64,000 nucleotides of DNA from Cylindrobasidium torrendii FP15055 ss-10. Lineage: Eukaryota > Basidiomycota > Agaricomycetes > Agaricales > Physalacriaceae. Where the stretch lies: assembly GCA_000934385.1 (NCBI GenBank), contig KN880434.1, forward strand, positions 310,001-374,000. The letters run 5' to 3'. A program made the translations under genes and the position numbers. Below, piece by piece: positions 47,001 through 57,430 of the stretch. The notes under the pieces are model-generated. The model was not told where the DNA came from. It made no database searches and saw nothing but the letters and a program-made list of their open reading frames with translations. How positions within the stretch are numbered: position 1 is the first letter of the stretch; each line of letters begins with the position of its first letter.

Positions 47001-47842
47001 GTTGTTCCCCAGTGCTATCGACGGAGGTGAACGCAGGCCCGAAGTCATTGAAAACATTGCTACGAACTGTGAGCTTTTAGAATCTTGTATAGAAAAGTGC
47101 GCACCCGAAAAGCCCTCTGATCTCCGTTGAGATGAACGCAACTCCATTTTCGTGAGTCCAGTCATTGATCTCCAACTGTTTTGCGATGGGAATACCGCAG
47201 AGGACAACAACCTGGGCTAGCATTAGATGTAACTGTGGAGGTGATAGCAGGTAGCGCGCCTGGAAGCCCTTGATGAGATCTACAGAGATTGCCTGGCCAG
47301 GCTTCCCGCCAAGGTTGCGGACGGGGACATAGGTGTTGAGTTCTGCAAGCCGCGGTACGGTGGCATCGGCGCGCGACCTGCCGACGTCATCCTCGCGTAG
47401 GAAGAACTGTATCGACGCGTCAGCGCGTCCTTCGCATATAATGAGATAGCTAGTAGTTCGCACTTGGGAGCTTAGGTCTGCAATGGCAACTGGTTCGGGG
47501 TCATAGACGGTGACGGACTTGACACCGGCAAGAATAAGATCCTTGGCTATGTGATAGTAAGCCACCGGCGCAAGTGTAATCACTGCATTTGTTACCAATC
47601 TCGACACCGAGTCCTTGTAATCCAACAATGAGAACATTCGAAGCTGCCATTTTCTTCATGGCTAATCTTCCATTGAGTAACACGAATCATGCAATCCCGC
47701 ATTGCATACCTTCCATGCCTAGCACGTATCTACCGATCTATTCAGCAAGAATGAGACGCTTGAGCCACATGTTCACGCACAGCTGGCGGGAGTATAGACC
47801 CTCATCGATAGCAGCCTCGTCTACATCCATCTTGTTGGACAT
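44070..47842 (-). CDS. UBA1: Ubiquitin-activating enzyme E1 (UBA1)
   Basis: About 16 exons. The start is at 47842 ([15 protein letters not shown], then YSRQLYVLGMEAMKKM over two tiny exons) and the stop at 44070. The inactive adenylation half shows [21 protein letters not shown] and [18 protein letters not shown], then [16 protein letters not shown]. The active half has [33 protein letters not shown] and [15 protein letters not shown]. The catalytic cysteine is in [16 protein letters not shown] (codon at 45586..45588). The C-terminal ubiquitin-fold domain ends the protein ([19 protein letters not shown] ... VPFIVVSI). It adenylates ubiquitin and passes it to E2 enzymes, at the head of the whole ubiquitin pathway. 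One likely intron (47212..47259) starts with GC and is 48 nt with no stop, so it could also be read through. Confidence 0.95.
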
Positions 47843-48309
47843 TATATCTGGTGAAATCGTAGGGTTGTGGTCGTGAAAGTGAGAAGCAAGTCCAAGATGA
47901 TCGGGCTTCGGTGACGCTTACCCTAGAACGCTATCACATGACCGAAGTAGACGACGCGTAACGTTGAGAGAGACGCGTCGCCATTGCTTTCAGTGTGAAG
48001 GGGAAACAAACATTTTATAAAGATTTCTAAGAAATACAGCATCTTTAGCTAGGTAGAGACCTCTGGCCAAGCTGGAAGCTCTCACCTTTGGGATGCTTAG
48101 TACCAGGCATCTGACGACTGCCAGAAGGATAGCGGATTCTGAAGATCTGACCGCTATGGCAACAATTTGGTCTTCTCTAGAGGCCAGCTCGTTATGTATA
48201 GTACCAGCGAACACTTCCTTGTAGGAGAAAACATAATATTAAGACAATGTGAGAAGTTTGTTCTCAGTTAAGTACATATGTGGTCCATTTCCAGATTGAG
48301 GGTGTAATA
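47843..48309. other. Intergenic, UBA1 promoter side / small cyclin-like 3' side
   Basis: 467 bp between the UBA1 start and the stop of the upstream minus-strand gene. Probably the UBA1 promoter plus 3' untranslated sequence. Nothing else recognised. Confidence 0.45.
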
Positions 48310-49003
48310 TTAGTAGTTCTTGTTGTCGCTCGTGAGTTTATCCGTATACTGTATCAATTCTTCTATGAGTCGTTCCACCACAGCCTCGCAGCGTAAAGCA
48401 TTCCGCACCCCAAGCCTCTTTGACTGTTGTATCTCTGCACGGGTATCGAGCAGCCATTGCTGCCAATTGCTTCGAGAAACAAACAAATCCCAGTGCAACA
48501 GACCTAGTGCCTCCCTCTCTTGTGCTGTAGTGACTGGGATGTATCTACGTAGTTCCTTTCGCCTGTTGGCAACAAATGAATACATTATCAAATGTTCTGT
48601 AAGTTTGAATGCTCTTACTTTCCGGAACCTTCTTGCCGCCAGGAGCAGGCGAGGAGGATGCAGGTGTTGAAGAGCGCTTGGATGGCCCATATGCATGTGC
48701 TTTCGTCGTGCTTGTCCAATGGCAACGGGCAAATGCGACGGAAGTAGTAAACGGACAGAAGGAGGACCTCGTTCGAGCACGAATATCGCCGGAGAGAGAG
48801 GACTAGGCTGTCCACGAGCTGGGTGTTGGGAACGGAGCCTAGAAGAGAATTAGTCAAAGGTTACGAATGGGAGCACAGCTAAACACACGGGAGCTAGCGC
48901 ATGGGATTGGGATTGCATGGTTAAACAAAGTATGCGCGAGCCAGCAGCCGAGGGCGCGGTCATCTTCTGTGCCACGCCCGTGCCGCGATGCAGGTAGACC
49001 CAT
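48310..49003 (-). CDS. Small cyclin-like protein
   Basis: Three exons (49003..48889, 48838..48619, 48562..48310; introns 50 and 56 bp) give 195 residues. The middle and end resemble a minimal cyclin box: LVDSLVLSLRRYSCSNEVLLLSVYYFRR, then IQALFNTCILLACSWRQE, RKELRRYIPVTTAQEREALGLL, and HWDLFVSRSNWQQWL. The ACSWR and LLHWDLFVS segments correspond to the helix-3 and helix-5 signatures of PCL-type cyclins. At 195 residues it is short but complete-looking. The first 40 residues are unremarkable (MGLPASRHGRG). I infer a regulatory partner of a cyclin-dependent kinase. The family-level match is moderate and done by eye. Confidence 0.68.
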
Positions 49004-49441
49004 TTCAAACTCGCTGTAACTTTGTGGTTAGACCAAGCCAACTTTCTGAACCACCACACACGGAAACGCTGGGATTTTCATGACATGACGGTCGCCGTAA
49101 GGCCTTGTGGCTCTCGCCGGGCGAAGACGTGTGGGGACGATCGGGGGCATTGTGAGAGATGTCCGACTGTTGAGGCGGTGAGGCCAGACTGGGGCCAGGA
49201 GGATGATGACCTTTATATACCGGGACAAGAGGCGATATTTGATACGATCGGCGCGCTGCTAAGGGCATTGTCAGTCGAGCAGCACGTTCAGACCCTTTCG
49301 GCGCATGAACAATGTGGTATTCATGACCACACATAGGCCATTAATTCGTTGGAGCGGGCGGTGTATCTCTCGACAAAAGATTTATTGAACTAGATAGATG
49401 GGTCAATGAAATGTCGCTGGCAATGACAGTCAAAAGCAGCT
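49004..49441. promoter_or_regulatory. Divergent promoter region, small cyclin-like / TPT1
   Basis: 438 bp between two start codons. Contains a GATA/TATC-like stretch (gatatttgatacgatcgg, ~49232) but no clear TATA box. The open frame at 49022..49336 overlaps the upstream exon antisense and is not called. Confidence 0.45.
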
Positions 49442-50465
49442 ATGTTCGGCAGTCTCCGTCCCAAGTCGATCTCGCTTCCTCCCATGATGCTGGCCATCCC
49501 GCGCCGCGGGCTCACCACTTCTGCGACCCTATTCTCAAAGAAACCAAAAGCAAGACGAACTTCGTTTGCGAATATTCCGTCTGATAGCCTTCCACGGCCG
49601 GTGAACGACCCTCCGTTAGTTCGCATCTCGAGAACTATGGCCTACCTCCTGCGACATAGTGGACAGCGCGAAGGGCTCGCCATGACGAGTGATGGGTTTG
49701 TCCGCGTGCGAGATTTGGTATGCAACATGTCCTTGCAACCACCCACAAGATAGGTAATAAGGCGCTAGCTCGAACACCCCAACATGCGCTCGGTCAACTT
49801 TCAGACCCTACAGAATATCGTGAGGGATGACAAGAAGAATCGTTATTACATGAAATTCGATACGATGGTGACCGACGACGGGACAAAGGACAGCTGGTGG
49901 ATATGTGCACGGCAAGGGCATTCAATACCAGTGCGTCGAAATACGTGATGGATCAACATCTCTTGACATATATCACAGGAAGTTGCGTTGGATCTGGAAC
50001 CTATCTTTTCTGCGAAGAATATGCCAGTAGTCATTCACGGAACAACCGAAGAGGCGTGGAAAGCCATAGGTCCGTCGCATTCACACCCTGTATCCAATCT
50101 AATGCAACTTCTGCTCAGCACAAGTCGGAATCCATCGTATGAATCGAAACCACATACACCTTGCACGAGGTTTTGCGCAGGACGGTGTTTTGAGTGGTAC
50201 GCGCTCATTTCATTTCTCTCCGGAACCCTCGGTATTGACGCACTGTGTAGGAATACGCAGCTCGTCTAAAGTCCTTATATACATCGACGTGGCGAAGGCT
50301 CTGGCATACGGCATCCCCTTCTTCCTGTCCAAGAACGGTGTTGTATTAACTCCGGGAAACAAAGAAGGATATCTACCGCCTCAAGTGTTCCATCGCGTTG
50401 AGAGAGTGGGTCGAACTCTGACGCGATTACCACTGCAACAAGATGGTCCAGATACACAGTCGTGA
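49442..50465 (+). CDS. TPT1: tRNA 2'-phosphotransferase (TPT1/KptA)
   Basis: Five exons (49442..49717, 49769..49930, 49979..50069, 50125..50196, 50251..50465) give 271 residues. The KptA fold is readable: RISRTMAYLLRHSGQREGL (catalytic Arg-His region), GFVRVRDLLEHPNMR, DDKKNRYYMKFD, WICARQGHSIP (RxxxGH motif), PVVIHGTTEEAWKAI, MNRNHIHLARGF (NHxHxA motif), KVLIYIDVAKALAYGIPFFLSKNGVVLTPG. The enzyme removes the 2'-phosphate left at tRNA splice junctions, transferring it to NAD+. A ~60-residue N-terminal extension, rich in Arg/Ser and lacking acids at first (MLAIPRRGLTTSATLFSKKP), looks like a mitochondrial presequence. Confidence 0.92.
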
Positions 50466-50515
50466 CATTGTAGTAATAGAGGGGCTCAGCGTAGAGCAGT
50501 AATATACCAATCTCA

Positions 50516-51350
50516 TTAAATAACACGCTTCACCTCGAAGAATGACTGAAGGGTGATTAGTAGTATACACTTGCTATCAAACACCAAACGCACTTTGAGG
50601 TAGTACACTTGCCATGCCACAACTGTGAACAGGACAATAGCCTGTATGATTGACCACCACTTGACTCGTGAATTCGTAGATTCCGCAGTGTTGCGATGCG
50701 TGCGTTCGCGGACAACGATGTATTCTTGTTCATCCTTGACGGTTGCAAGACCAGCGGCCAATTGCCGGATTTCGCGCTCTATGGGTGCCACGATATCTGC
50801 AAAGGAAATTGGCGAGGACGCTTGGAAGGAGGGACCGGAAGCAGACCATCATCGCCTATGTATATCACACCGTGTACATTGAAACTACATGATCAATGAG
50901 CTTGGTACAGTTCATACACCATACCTTCACGCACCTGACAATCTTGTCTGCAATGGAACTCATTTGGTTGGAAAAGCAATATTCGAAGCGTCCGTCCTTT
51001 TCCGCCGTGATTGATGTTGTCCCTGTAGATTGCTTTACTTGCTTGTTCAGAACTTTCCCAGACGGATCCGAAAGCTGGACTCAAATTAGACGCTCCAGCA
51101 CGAAAGACTACTGCAGGGACTTGCCCAGAAGTCAATGTCGAGGTGGCCTCCGCCGCCGACTTGGTATGTTACAGTCATCTAGGGAGTGTGAGCCCAGTAC
51201 TTCATCATGGCGAGTGACTGGTCGGTCGACCTTGTCCTGCTTGTGGAGATCCTCGAAGAAGCATTCTTTTTTCCCGGCCAGGACATCTATCATGTGCGCA
51301 CGGGCACATAGTGTCAAGAGCAAAACGGACAGGACAAGCTCGCGTAGCAT
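50516..51350 (-). CDS. EMP24: p24 family cargo receptor, Emp24-like
   Basis: Six exons (51350..51231, 51178..51125, 51074..50935, 50884..50847, 50796..50594, 50545..50516) give 194 residues. The signal peptide is MLRELVLSVLLLTLCARA. The GOLD domain contains GKKECFFEDLHKQDKMTVTYQV, GHLDIDFWLSDPSGKVLN, SITAEKDGRFEYCFSNQMSS and KIVSFNVHGVIYIG. A coiled coil (IEREIRQLAAGLATVKDEQEYI), the RERTHRNTAESTNSRV block, one membrane helix (IIQAIVLFTVVAWQVYYLK) and the short tail SFFEVKRVI follow. The tail has the FF coat-binding pair. p24 proteins cycle in COPII/COPI vesicles and load cargo such as GPI-anchored proteins. Intron 2 (51075..51124) starts with GC (tgg|gcaagt). The last intron is 48 nt and frame-neutral. 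Confidence 0.93.
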
Positions 51351-51507
51351 GGCGGTACTGAACAACGCGCTGCCACGCCGCTTGCCGCATCAATGCCGTT
51401 GATCATCCGGCATTTTGCGGCATCTCCTTTCAGATTGCGTTCGTGACGATTTTCCCTTTCTTCAAACCGCCCAGCCATACCCCGTCACTGGAATAATCAC
51501 ACTTATC

Positions 51508-52348
51508 ATGGAAGCCGCCGATGCCCATCGCGTACGTCGGTTACTTAATCGTCATTGGCGCCCTACGCGACCGCGTCAATCAGTCGCTGATCTCGCTGTT
51601 TTCTCCAACAACAGGAGGAGGAGAACGACCCCCAGTTCGAGCCTGTAATCAAGCTCACTGAGCAGATTGACACGAAAACGATGGAGGAGGATGAGGATGT
51701 GCTCTTCAAGATGTATGTTCGTCCTGGCTTCCACGCGCCGCTCATCGCTCATCGTATCCCATCAGGCGCGCAAAGCTTTTCCGCTTCGAGCCCTCTACGT
51801 CGGAATGGAAAGAACGTGGAACCGGTGACGTTCGTTTACTTTCCCACAAGCAAACCAAGAAGGTCCGCCTTGTCATGCGCCGGGACAAGACTCTGAAGGT
51901 CTGCGCCAACCACCTCAGTACGCCCCAGAGTCCGCGTGAAATCCCAACCCATTTTGATACATCCGTTCTTCAGTCTCAGCCGACATGAAGCTCCAGCCTA
52001 ACATCGGATCTGACCGATCTTGGGTGTGGAAGGTTGCCGCCGATTACGCTGAGCAGCCTCCCAGCGCCGAAACCCTTGCGATCCGCTTCGCGAACTCCGA
52101 GAGTGAGCTTGCATAGGGATTCACGCGCTGCTGCTTTCTCATGTTGGTCCACAGACGCCAACCAGTTCAAGGAGAAGTTCGGGGAGGCCCAGAAGAGCAA
52201 CGCTGACCTAGTGAACTCCGAGTCCGCTGCCGAGAAGACAGAGGACAAGAAGGAGGAGGCACCTGCCGCCGTCGAGGAGGTGAAGCCTGCTGAGCCAGCC
52301 GCCGCCCCCGCCGAGGAGGAGCAGGCTGCAGAAGCCAAGACTGAGTAA
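51508..52348 (+). CDS. YRB1: Ran-binding protein 1 (RanBP1/Yrb1)
   Basis: Five exons (51508..51531, 51615..51712, 51766..51917, 51980..52102, 52155..52348) give 196 residues. Exon 1 encodes just eight residues (MEAADAHR) before an 83-bp intron, long for this window. The Ran-binding domain fills residues ~15-145: [113 protein letters not shown]. The C-terminus is Glu/Ala/Pro-rich ([17 protein letters not shown]). RanBP1 binds Ran-GTP and promotes RanGAP-driven hydrolysis and release of export complexes in the cytoplasm. Confidence 0.94.
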
Positions 52349-52617
52349 ACAAAGGCTAGTTCGAAATATCCTGTTGTTGTTCACATTCTGTATCCACCCA
52401 TTTGTAATCATTGATTGTTTATTACTCTTCCGACACACAGAAGTTGATTGTGTCGCTCTATCTTTGAGCTAGCACGACGTTAGTTAGCGCTCTGACATCT
52501 CACAGATCACTGGCTGAGCCTTGTGTACAATCCTTGTGTTGAATGCATCGAGTTCGAATCAACTGCATCGCCCAAAACAAACTACTTTACGTTACAAAGC
52601 CGTGGGTCAAGTGCATA

Positions 52618-54718
52618 CTATGCCAGTGTAGCATTCTCCCTTTTCTTCTGTGAATAGGTCGCCTCATCTGCAGACCATGCCTTGAGGAACTCGACCGGAG
52701 CACTGTCGCTCTTTGTCCAGTATCTCGCTGGAGTCTTGCCAAGGACAGTATCTTCTGTGATAAGAACATGACGAACGTCCTGGTTTCAATCAACGTCAGT
52801 GTGCCAAACTGACGTGGTTCGCTCAGCGCTTACAGATCCACTATGGTTGAGAGAGAAATCAGAAGTCTATCGATTTGTGAAATGTTTATGCTCACGGTGT
52901 TTCATACATTGGATCTAATAGGACGGACTCCTACTTTGGAGTCAGTGTCAAACCAGCAAAAAGCACATTGGATATCACCATAACACCTCGTAGGCCTCTG
53001 GCTCCTCCTCCCTTCCTCGCGGCTTTCCGGCACACTGCGTCTATTGCAGCACTTGTGAAACGCAGCTCTACGCCAGAGTAGTTGAACAGTGACTGGTATT
53101 GTGACATGAGGGAGCCCTTGACCTCGGTCAGGATTCGGCGCATGTCTGTGATACTTAGCGGCGCCAGTGTCGTTATCGAAGGGACCCGTGAGACGAATTC
53201 TGGAATTAATCCGTATTGCACAAGGTCTAGTCAGAGTTGTTAGCCGACAACACGGATTTAAACGCCTTTGTAGGCACCTTCCGGCTCCGTTAGCGCTAAG
53301 AGGTCAGACGATGGATTTGCGGTAAAGAAATTTTGGAATTTCGACTTGATGGGATCCTGGTTAACGCCTGAAAACCCTATAGACTGAGAGTTGTCTGAGC
53401 AAGGTAGGCAGGAGGACCGGAGAGAATGCCGTACACCCTTGGACATGCGATTCTTAACAACCTTGTCAAGATTGACAAATGCGCCGCTGAATATGAATAA
53501 GATGTTGGACGTGTCGATGTGGTATGTGTTGTCGGTCTTTGCTGCAAGGGCAAAAGTGAGTAACTCACAAGATTCTTGATGAGGAAGACATACGAGCTGG
53601 AGCAACCCCAAGCCCGCCAGAGGTGGTGTGCATTTCGCCACCTTTCACCTGGACCGAGACGGTGGAGCCCTCCATCATACGCAATAGAGCTTGCTGCACA
53701 CCCTCCCCTGAGACATCCCGTGAGCCTTCGACACCAGAAGAGCTTTTGCGAGCTATCTTGTCGACTTCATCAATGTAAACAATGCCCATGCTTGCACGGT
53801 GTGCATCGTAGTTGGCGTCTTGTAACTGTCATTCAGAGTGAGAAAGACGTTTGAGCTGCCAGTGGCACTGCAACATACTAGTCTCTGTATTGCCATGCTG
53901 ACATCCTCACCGACATCTGCATCATCTTGTTAGGACATTTTTTCTGTAAGAGGACCATTTACGAACAGCCGGACTGTAACGTTTGATTAGAACGGGGCGA
54001 AGGTCTTGGAACAGAGGAAACGCGCCTGCGTGAAAGTAGTAGCGTCGCTAACAGAAAACGGTATGTCGAGGGCATGAGCTACTGTGCGCACCAACAATGT
54101 TTTCCCAGACCCTGTAGGGCCTCTAGTACAGTTGGTAAGCGAGCACTCGGTCTGTGTATAAACGAGCTCGCGCACATCACAAGAACATTGCTCTTTTCGA
54201 ATGATACAGGTGTTATGGGTGAGGGAAGGGGCGTAGCGGCCGCCAGTTTACGGAGAGGCTTCACATTTGCGGGAAATACACCGGCTACCTAGACATTAGC
54301 CGTATTCCAAGAGCTACTGGTCCAACGCACAGTCAGTACGACGGTTGAATAGAACATTTGCTCTTATCCGGTTGTAGTGATTATATACACTGGCAGTGGG
54401 AAGGAGTGGGAAAGTCGATGGAGACAGATGAAGAAACCACTTACGCGACCGAAAGCACCTTCTTTGCACTCGCCTGGCCGACAACGAACTGGTCTAGGTA
54501 TTCGGCGAGCTTTGTGTACATTCAGAGCTGCGGTCAGATGGAAAGTCTCTCAGTACCTGTCGTGGGGTGGCAGCACCAAAGCTCGGAACGGTAGACGGTC
54601 CAGGGAAAGCAGTTGAATCACTCGAAGTCTCGACGCGGTCGGAGGCAACTTCGGTCTTGATACCACGCGCAATTGCCAAGGTACGAGGACTAATGCGGCG
54701 TGCCTTTGATAACAACAT
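52618..54718 (-). CDS. MCX1: Mitochondrial ClpX, AAA+ unfoldase
   Basis: About ten exons, start at 54718 and stop at 52618. The first ~25 residues ([19 protein letters not shown]) are basic and hydroxylated, as in a mitochondrial presequence. The ClpX core follows: [30 protein letters not shown], Walker [20 protein letters not shown], Walker [68 protein letters not shown], and the sensor-2 region [12 protein letters not shown]. The end is [12 protein letters not shown]... with a Lys/Glu tail. No N-terminal Cys4 zinc domain is visible. Mitochondrial ClpX/Mcx1 remodels proteins such as ALA synthase; without a fungal ClpP it may act alone. The junctions between the TTFTQA and VGEDV motifs (about 53,900-54,020) could not be resolved cleanly. 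The gene is only 99 bp from divergent cactin. Confidence 0.9.
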
Positions 54719-54817
54719 GGAAGTCAAGAACAAGAAATGCTGTTATATGTCGAGTACCCTGGCGGCAGTACACAGGATGATCGAATGTGATTACCATAAT
54801 GTGTGACCACTTGCTTC
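54719..54817. promoter_or_regulatory. 99-bp divergent promoter, ClpX / cactin
   Basis: This is the shortest gap between start codons in the window. It must hold both promoters and both 5' leaders. No TATA box is seen. A near-palindromic ttatatgtcgag stretch is the only eye-catching sequence. Confidence 0.6.
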
Positions 54818-56992
54818 ATGCGTTCATCTTCGCCAGACAGAGGTCGCAGACAGCGGGAGCGGTACGACCGCCACAGCGCGGAGGACAGTGATAGGAAGCG
54901 GCACAGAGAAAGGAGCGATAGCAGAGGGCGGCACAAACGGTGAGTCAACCACATCCCCCATGTATGTTCCCTGACTTTGGTAGTCATAAGAGAGACAAAT
55001 CAGAGGAGAGGCGAATTCGCAAGGCTGAGAAGAAGAGACTTAGGGAAGAGGACGAGGCTCGGCAGATTGCAGAGCTCAGCGTGTATAGCGCACCGGAAAA
55101 TCCGTTCCACGATGTCAACATTGGACAGCAATTCCGTTGGAACAAGAAGGCTGAAAAGGACAGGCAGAGCGGCTTGTCAGTATTTGAGGCTCAACGAAGA
55201 GAGGCTGCTCGCCAACAAGAGGCCGGCCTCGAACTTGAACGTTTGAACCGCCGTCGTGCCGAACGTGAGCAGGACCAACAGCTTCGCGAAGAGGAAGAGC
55301 TCCGCATGCAACGTCTCCAGGAATCCGCACAGATGGCAGAATGGCTTGCCAAGGAGGGAGAGTTTCGCTTGTTACAGGAGCGCCGCCGCGCTGCCATTCG
55401 TATTCGTGAAAAGCGCGCCCAAGCTATAGATTTTCTCGCCATAAATCTGCAATATCTTAACCACTCGGAAAACGATGAAGAACAGGAGGACGCAGGGTTA
55501 GAAGTCGACCTCGATGAGCCTTATAACATATTTCACGTGTGTACTCCCATTCCATGCACGTCTCGTCTTACTTATGGACAGAATCTCACCGACAAACAAG
55601 TCGAGGAGCTGCATGCTGACATCGACCGCTACCTCACACTGGAAACTGAATCGACCAACATTGATTTCTGGACACAAATGATGGTTGTTTGCAAGGATAA
55701 CCTGGACCGAATCAAGACTAGCCAGCGTATCGGTGCCGACGCTGTTGCTGCTGTCGAGGGAGATATCACCAAGCTACTTTCGGGCAAGTCTTACGATTCT
55801 TTGTGCTCTCTTCAGCGCCAAGTGCAGGACAAGATGTCGAGCGGGGAGCCCATTGACACAGACTATTGGGAGAATCTCTACAAGAAACTGCTTGTTTGGA
55901 AGGCAAAGGCAAGTCTATTGCCCGTTCTGACTTCCTTGTCTTGACATATGATAGGCCAAACTGAAAAGCTACCACGAAATTGTCATCCGCAACCGCCTTG
56001 AGCAGCTCCGCAAGAAACAACGCGACGAAGCGCTGCATGCTCAGGAAGAGCTTCTCGCTGGAGTGACGAATGCTGCGTCAACCACGCAGTGGCTTGCAAA
56101 GGACTCTGAACTACCCAGCGCTGTCCCTCTTGGGTCCAAGCAGCAATGGGACCCATCAATGGAGCCGCCTCTCATCGACATTACAAAGCTTCCCATCGAA
56201 GAGCGTAACATCGATATATTCACTGCCAAGGAAGACTTGCAAGCCCTGGTTGGTCGAACATGCGTAGAACCATACAGCCACTCACTCTCCTTTAGATTCA
56301 TAAGCGTCGTGCCGTTGCGGCCACTCGGTTTGTATCCAAAGCTGCTCAACCCGTCATCGAACAATACAGCGAGGAGGCGCCTAGCAATGCCGATCTTGCC
56401 TCTGAGGCTCTGTATCGCGCCGAGGCCGAGCGCGAGCTGGACGAAGAGGAAGAACTGTTTAATCAGGAAGCCGACATTGTCAACCCGACATCCTACAACT
56501 GGGAAGACAAGCATCGCCCACGCAAACCTCGCTACTTCAACCGAGTCCATACCGGATACGAATGGAATAAATACAACCAAACGCATTATGAGTACGCATT
56601 GTTTCCATTCGCCGTGGTGGAATCGGCATTGACAACTCACGTAGCACGGACAATCCACCACCCAAAGTCGTGCAGGGCTACAAGTTCAACATCTTCTATC
56701 CAGATTTAATTGACAAATCGAAAGCCCCGACTTATAAGATCGTCAAGGAACCTGGAGGTGATGAGGATACAGTGCTACTACACTTTAGCGCCGGGCCTCC
56801 TTACGAGGATATAGCCTTCCGTGTCGTAAACCGGGAATGGGAGTTCTCCCACAAACGCGGGTTCAGGAGCACCTTTGACCGTGGGTGTTTGTCGTTGTGG
56901 TTCAATTTCAGGCGGAATGTGAGTTGTTGGGATATATTTTGTCTTGACTATCGTTCTAATCCCCCTGGGTCAATCAGTTCTACAGGAAATAA
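54818..56992 (+). CDS. Cactin, spliceosome-associated protein
   Basis: Seven exons (54818..54939, 54984..55536, 55582..55908, 55955..56248, 56296..56591, 56645..56918, 56978..56992) give 626 residues. The N-terminus is Arg/Ser/Asp-rich (RSSSPDRGRRQRERYD). A long Glu/Arg coiled coil follows (RIRKAEKKRLREEDEARQ; YSAPENPFHDVNIGQQFRW). The middle cactin domain has VEELHADIDRYLTLE and FWTQMMVVCKD. The C-terminal cactin domain contains YNWEDKHRPRKPRYFNRVHTGYEW, QGYKFNIFYPDLIDK, IVKEPG...TVLLHFSAGPPYEDIAFRVV and FDRGCLSLWFNFRRN. Cactin joins late spliceosomal complexes and affects splicing fidelity. Intron 3 (55909..55954) starts with GC (aag|gcaagt). The last exon encodes just FYRK plus stop. Confidence 0.94.
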
Positions 56993-57430
56993 TGCATCGC
57001 ACCGGTACGGTTTAGATGAGCTTTAAGTTGCAGGGCATTTATTTATTTGTGGAATGCGGGGTATTATGCTCTCCGCGACGCTCGAGTGTACATTGGGCGC
57101 GAGTATCTATTGTAGTTTTGAAGGCATGTAATTGTGGAAGATGAGGGCTATCTGTTCTATGTATCCCTCTGTACATAGACATTCGTATGTACACAAGTAA
57201 GCTGGAAACCAAACCGTCAGCTACTAGGGTAGAATTGCTGCTCAGGACTTCTGCCGCAACGCTCTGACGTTCATTTTGTGGAGGGTGAGATGGCGTGCGG
57301 CATGAATTCTTTGTGGATGCAAGTGTATTAAACGCGTTAGAACGAGGGTAGAGTAAGTCATAGGATGTGGTCTTTTCTTCAAGGAGAACGGATGAGCGAC
57401 CGACGTGATGCCAAGTCCAAGGCCACGTAC
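56993..57430. other. Convergent intergenic region, cactin / uS8m
   Basis: 438 bp between converging stops, T-rich with several tgtacat motifs suited to polyadenylation. The open frame 57039..57497 on the minus strand overlaps the ribosomal-protein gene in another frame and is not called. Confidence 0.5.
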
